Origin: Ulota crispa
Taxonomy: Eukaryota; Streptophyta; Bryopsida; Orthotrichales; Orthotrichaceae
Assembly: GCA_963920765.1 (NCBI GenBank)
Contig: OY987247.1
Span: 620,001-684,000 of the forward strand
DNA: 64,000 nucleotides
Direction of reading: 5' to 3'
The translations under genes and the position numbers were made by a program. The notes beneath the pieces were generated by a model that worked only from the letters and a program-made list of their open reading frames with translations, made no database searches and had not been told where the DNA came from. This document shows positions 63,567 through 64,000 of this stretch, piece after piece. The stretch's first letter is position 1. Each line of letters opens with the position of its first letter.

Positions 63567-64000
63567 AATTTGTGAGGAATTAAGGAATATTAACAACAAA
63601 TTGTAATTGGAAGTTATTGGATATTATGCTTAAACCATTTCAAACCTAATTTTAGTTTTTTCTAGAATTAAGGTTTTTTAAAAGGAGAGAAAATTAGTAC
63701 CATAGTTTTGAAATTTCAAATGTTTTGTTATTGCCATAAATGGTTAGAAAATGGTTGATATGAAGTGTGTCAATGCAATTGTAAGTAAAAAACAAGTTAG
63801 CCTAATTGCCCAAGTAGTCCCATCTATAAAAAAACCAAATCTTTATGTTGATATTAATGATGATTCTAACTTAATGATAAGCAAAATTTGCAAACAAAAA
63901 TCATTAAATCAATTTTGTAATGCTAACATTAGCAATCAATGAGCATAAAAAGCCCAAAAAGTATCACCTAACAAGCCAAGTAGTTAATTTTATTTTAGGG

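Overview
The window looks like nuclear DNA of a streptophyte plant. Reasons: it is AT-rich, genes are split by short GT–AG introns, one gene is a plant-type serine acetyltransferase with a transit-peptide-like leader, and CACTA-like and Stowaway-like miniature transposons are present. A gene matching SSNA1/DIP13, a centriole/basal-body protein, points to a lineage with flagellate sperm (bryophyte, lycophyte, fern, charophyte or early seed plant) rather than a flowering plant. I cannot name the species from sequence alone. No LTR retrotransposon, rRNA, tRNA or CRISPR array was recognised.

Layout. (1) 916-13817 is a large composite insertion-like block. It holds a nearly perfect 3.9-kb inverted repeat (931-4822 and 8140-12031) carrying two mirror copies of a dead IS630/Tc1/mariner-type transposase gene. 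A 200-N gap sits in the middle, and the sequence on its two sides is duplicated, probably because two overlapping contigs were not merged. A 1.77-kb element bounded by TTAA-CCC ends adjoins the right arm. The block is bracketed by a 10-bp direct repeat and a 9-bp inverted repeat. (2) 14738-19078 is an 11-exon serine O-acetyltransferase gene (cysteine synthesis). (3) 19.1-25.5 kb is AT-rich intergenic DNA with miniature transposons and short tandem repeats. (4) 25543-27355 (minus) is a three-exon fasciclin-domain (FAS1) gene with two miniature transposons in its last intron. (5) 27.4-40.9 kb is intergenic DNA with several TIR elements and a 407-bp foldback. (6) 40918-46909 (minus) contains two neighbouring microtubule/cilium genes: SSNA1/DIP13 and dynein light chain LC8. 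(7) 46.9-48.9 kb is a GC-rich stretch upstream of LC8. (8) 49-64 kb is repeat-dominated: a possible 7-kb TTAA-CCC element (51934-58917) enclosing a 127-bp hairpin satellite, then a cluster of smaller TTAA-CCC elements.

The most striking unifying pattern is a set of at least ten elements, 71 bp to about 1.8 kb, that begin TTAA-CCC(C/T)T and end AGGG(G)-TTAA. They resemble piggyBac-type termini and targets but fall into several terminal subfamilies. No piggyBac transposase was identified here. The four host genes were assembled by hand from splice sites and protein-family motifs; all their exon phases join in frame.
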